In this document: positions 61,562 through 64,000 of the stretch, one piece after another | How positions within the stretch are numbered: position 1 is the stretch's first letter | How the letters are laid out: every line of letters begins with the position of its first letter | Assembly: GCF_014207135.1 (NCBI RefSeq) | Contig: NZ_JACHCC010000004.1 | Location: 310,001-374,000, forward strand | Reading direction: 5' to 3' | Length of the DNA stretch: 64,000 nt | Source: Pedobacter cryoconitis | GTDB taxonomy: Bacteria; Bacteroidota; Bacteroidia; Sphingobacteriales; Sphingobacteriaceae | The notes under the pieces: model-generated | Databases searched by the model: none | What the model was told of the DNA's origin: nothing | The model's input: the letters and a program-made list of their open reading frames with translations, nothing else | Program-made: the position numbers and the translations under genes

Positions 61562-61619
61562 TTATAATCCAATAAAAAAGCCTGAAGCATATGCTTCAGG
61601 CTTTTTTATTGGATTATAA
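61562..61619. terminator. 58-nt perfect palindrome, bidirectional terminator
   Basis: A 29-bp perfect palindrome without an unpaired centre (61562-61590 against 61591-61619), containing AAAAAAGCCTGAAGC with its T-rich mirror. It separates the protease gene from the convergent SPFH gene by exactly its own length. Confidence 0.95.
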
Positions 61620-61623
61620 TTCG

Positions 61624-62550
61624 CTAAGGTTTTTTGGGTTTCTGAAACTGCATAGACATCATTTCCTTCATAGTTTTGTTCATACCTTCTGTAGAACCAT
61701 CAAGGAAAATCACATTGCCATCACTATTCTCCGCAAAATGTTTGATAGATTCTGTCCACATGGTAAATAGAATAACTGAAATATCCAGGTTTGCCTGTTC
61801 CATTTCCTGAGCGGCTTTGGTCATACCGTGCGCAACCTCTGCCCTGAACAGTGCTATACCTTGTCCGCGTAACTGCGCAGCTTCACGTTCAGCAGCTGCG
61901 GCAATTTTAATAGCATTTCCATCAGCCTCTGCACCTTTGGTTTTAGTAATCAATAATGCCTGTCCTTCATTTTCTGCCGCGGCCTTCAGATTATTCGAAG
62001 CTACCACTCTGCTCATTGAGCGCATGATTTCATCATCAAATGTGATATCATTCAATTGAAGATCCTGCAGGTGATAACCCCATGATTCCAGTACGATGTC
62101 AATTTGCTCCTTGACATGCATTACAATCTCATTTCGCTGTGCAAGAACGTTGGCCTGGTTTTGTGTAGCTACATAAGCTCTGATAGAGCCCTCGATGGTA
62201 CGAATCAGTGCCTGCATTAAGTTGGTTGCATCCACGAATTTGAAAGCTACATTTTTAATAGTTTCTTCATCGTGATTAAGCACTGAATATAATAACATGG
62301 CCTTAAAATATACATTGGCCTGATCCTGCGTGACTGCCTGAAAGGAAAGTTCCACCGAACGGTTCTGGATTGAAATCCGGGAATGAATAACTTCCACTAG
62401 CGGAATTTTAAAATTTAGTCCCGGCCTTAACTGGCGCTGATACTTTCCGAAGATCGTGACAACAGCAATGGTACCTTGTTTTACTGTGACAAAAGAGCTC
62501 ATCAATACCACAATGGCAATAAATAAAATGATATACACGGCGTAATTCAT
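61624..62550 (-). CDS. SPFH/band-7 domain protein
   Basis: A 308-residue membrane-anchored stomatin/prohibitin-like protein. One N-terminal helix (VYIILFIAIVVLMSSF) is followed by the SPFH domain (TVKQGTIAVVTIFGKYQRQLRPG, then VTQDQANVYFKAM) and a helical, Ala/Glu-rich oligomerising region (EAALLITKTKGAEADGN-like stretch near residue 200). Such proteins form membrane microdomain scaffolds and regulate FtsH-type proteases. It is alone on its strand; the partner NfeD-like gene was not seen nearby. Confidence 0.88.
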   Translation of the reverse strand: MNYAVYIILFIAIVVLMSSFVTVKQGTIAVVTIFGKYQRQLRPGLNFKIPLVEVIHSRISIQNRSVELSFQAVTQDQANVYFKAMLLYSVLNHDEETIKNVAFKFVDATNLMQALIRTIEGSIRAYVATQNQANVLAQRNEIVMHVKEQIDIVLESWGYHLQDLQLNDITFDDEIMRSMSRVVASNNLKAAAENEGQALLITKTKGAEADGNAIKIAAAAEREAAQLRGQGIALFRAEVAHGMTKAAQEMEQANLDISVILFTMWTESIKHFAENSDGNVIFLDGSTEGMNKTMKEMMSMQFQKPKKP

Positions 62551-62674
62551 GATTAATAATTTAAAAAGTTAAACTTTTTCAAGATACGCAATAACTATCA
62601 TATGCAAATATTCTGGTGCTTAAACACTCCGGGCACAGATATTGCACAGCAAGATTAGAATTAACTTAATCATC

Positions 62675-62860
62675 ATGAACGTAAAAAGAATTTTTGGTAC
62701 AATCTTAACTATCCTTGGCATCATCGGTCTGATCTATGCAGGTGTTGGGTTTGTAAAACATACAATGATGACACGTGAACTATTAGTTTCCGCAGTAATC
62801 AGTATAATATTCTTTATCTCAGGTATAGGGCTGATTAAAAACACGAAGGATGAGGCTTAA
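62675..62860 (+). CDS. small two-helix membrane protein
   Basis: A 61-residue protein with two hydrophobic segments (IFGTILTILGIIGLIYAGVG and LLVSAVISIIFFISGIGLI) and short charged ends. It starts at ATG 62675; a TTG at 62642 is less likely. The type is common in Bacteroidota near stress or envelope genes; its function is not known. It is convergent with the CapA gene with a 2-nt gap and no terminator between them. Confidence 0.65.
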   Translation: MNVKRIFGTILTILGIIGLIYAGVGFVKHTMMTRELLVSAVISIIFFISGIGLIKNTKDEA

Positions 62861-62862
62861 TT

Positions 62863-63978
62863 TTAATCCTTCATCCGGATCTTCTGATCAGTAAACTTTA
62901 GATTATGGCCGGGGAAATCAGCAGCTGTTAAAGAAATTATTTTTTTGAATGCAGTTTGTGCAGTATCTATTGTAAGGCGGTGAACTTTATCTTGTTTAAC
63001 CGAAATTACATCAGCATACAGAAAGTCTCCCTTGCCATTGATCTTAACCTGTAAAAGCGGCGCAAAACCATTCGGGCCTTTTAAACTGAACATACCGTAG
63101 GTACAGAAATTGCCCAGGCTGTAGGCAATAAATTTATTTTTATAAACTTCTACTGCACGGGTAACATGCGGGCCCTGTCCTAAAACAATATCTGCCCCGG
63201 CATCTACGACTGCATGTGCAAAAGCATAGACGTTTCCCCGGTTTTCCTGGTAGAAGATCTCATTGGCTCGGGTTACGTGCTCAAATCTGGCCCCTTCGCC
63301 ACCACCATGGAAAGAAACAATCACAATATCTACCTGTTTCTTAAGAAAAGATACCAGCTGTCTGGCACTGTCAATATTATTAATGGAAACCGTACCTTCA
63401 TTAGGAGCAAAAGCACAAAACCCATATTTTACGCTATCTTTTTCAAAAATAGTATAAGGATGAGAGGTTAGGCCGGCATACTGGATACCCAGTGAATCGA
63501 GGATTGCTGCACTGCGTTTCCTTCCTTTCCAGCCAAAATCACCTACATGATTATTCGCTACACTTAACAGGTTAAAACCCGCCTCCTTATAAATTCCTGC
63601 ATAACGCTCAGGCATCCTGAAGGCGAAACAGCTGTTGCCAATCGTGTCTTTACATTTTGTGGATTTTCCCTGGTTCAAAAAACATCCCTCCAGGTTTCCA
63701 AAAACAATATCCCCTTTTAAATAGGGCAGAACATTTTTGAAACTACCTCTGGCGTCATCTGCTGGAAGATTGGATTTCGAAGGATAGGCTGAACCCAGCA
63801 TCAAATCACCCACGGCGACGATTGAAAGCGTATCCTTTTTAGCTTTTAAGATAGTATCTCTCTGAGTAATCTGATGGGCGGCAAGTTTGCTGTTGCCGGT
63901 ACAGCTTAAAAGGACAAGGCTGACCATTACAGTCAGGAGCATAAAGCTGATTAGTTTAACGCGCATATTTTTATTCAT
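62863..63978 (-). CDS. CapA family metallophosphatase-like lipoprotein
   Basis: A 371-residue protein with a lipoprotein signal (TVMVSLVLLSC). The mature part has the CapA calcineurin-like core: SIVAVGDLMLGSAYP, GNLEGCF, SVANNHVGDFG, VSFHGGGEGA and LGQGPHVTRAVE. The conserved Asp, Asn and His residues of the metal site are present. CapA proteins are linked to poly-gamma-glutamate capsule synthesis or release, but the capBC genes are not in the window, so this is probably a stand-alone member. Start at ATG 63978 (MNKNMRV); a start at 63990 is possible. Confidence 0.88.
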   Translation of the reverse strand: MNKNMRVKLISFMLLTVMVSLVLLSCTGNSKLAAHQITQRDTILKAKKDTLSIVAVGDLMLGSAYPSKSNLPADDARGSFKNVLPYLKGDIVFGNLEGCFLNQGKSTKCKDTIGNSCFAFRMPERYAGIYKEAGFNLLSVANNHVGDFGWKGRKRSAAILDSLGIQYAGLTSHPYTIFEKDSVKYGFCAFAPNEGTVSINNIDSARQLVSFLKKQVDIVIVSFHGGGEGARFEHVTRANEIFYQENRGNVYAFAHAVVDAGADIVLGQGPHVTRAVEVYKNKFIAYSLGNFCTYGMFSLKGPNGFAPLLQVKINGKGDFLYADVISVKQDKVHRLTIDTAQTAFKKIISLTAADFPGHNLKFTDQKIRMKD

Positions 63979-64000
63979 AAAAAAATCCATCTAAAGTACT

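Noticed and set aside
1..64000. CRISPR arrays, tRNA or rRNA genes
   Set aside because: No regularly spaced direct repeats, no cloverleaf-like intergenic sequence and no rRNA signature were seen on either strand.

Overview
The window is a gene-dense stretch of a Bacteroidota chromosome, most likely a Pedobacter or close Sphingobacteriaceae relative. The evidence is: promoters of the Bacteroidota form (TTG, 19-20 bp spacer, TAnnTTTG) in front of many genes, few Shine-Dalgarno sequences, frequent TTG starts, and lineage-typical families (a TonB receptor with carboxypeptidase-like N-terminus, DUF4270, DUF6443/RHS, DUF6728, an AURKAIP1/COX24-like mini-protein, a 938-residue CarB). No tRNA, rRNA, CRISPR array, prophage or intact insertion sequence was seen. 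Genus and family calls come from reading motifs, not from searches.

Layout, part 1 (1-13.6 kb). A partial MFS transporter is followed by a minus-strand vitamin block. A TPP riboswitch with its own promoter leads into a TonB receptor, a ThiE-like synthase and an alpha/beta hydrolase. Upstream of that promoter lie a PnuC-type transporter and a NadR-like kinase. A lipoprotein and carB follow. Next comes a 1152-residue secreted RHS/DUF6443 protein whose variable C-terminal tip is followed, with a 4-nt overlap, by a small envelope protein. This looks like a polymorphic toxin and its immunity gene.

Part 2 (13.6-32.8 kb). Housekeeping genes: radA, RNase G/E, a 29-residue ribosomal-type protein, a TPR protein, HU/IHF, mutY, ssb, DUF4270, a shortened glycogen-synthase-like protein, panC, panD and an acyl-CoA dehydrogenase. 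A gene-poor interval of about 0.58 kb (24.89-25.47 kb) has several hairpins and may encode a small RNA. It precedes a two-gene operon of a lipoprotein and a secreted B-lectin protein. Then come a YvlD-type membrane protein, a lipoprotein, and the rimP-nusA-infB translation/transcription operon.

Part 3 (32.8-49.8 kb). A surface-polysaccharide region holds six glycosyltransferases, one methyltransferase and an MsbA-like ABC exporter. It is split by meaB, which is read from a promoter facing the exporter promoter. After it come an Xaa-Pro aminopeptidase, a strongly expressed-looking OmpA protein, a DUF6728-ridA-rarD-recG operon and a serine hydrolase.

Part 4 (49.8-64 kb). An operon of fumC, a lipoprotein, an S1/P1 nuclease, a low-molecular-weight phosphatase and DUF1543 is followed by a full cyanophycin turnover set: cphA diverging from cphB and an isoaspartyl peptidase. 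The window closes with a tail-specific protease, an SPFH protein, a small membrane protein and a CapA lipoprotein.

Most noteworthy: the RHS toxin/immunity pair with a peptidoglycan-enzyme-like His...Gly-Cys tip, the lectin operon with the structured gene-free region before it, a glycogen-synthase-like protein missing its catalytic half, the cyanophycin cluster, and a recurring arrangement in which a promoter is followed closely by a leader hairpin (carB, rimP, fumC, prc).
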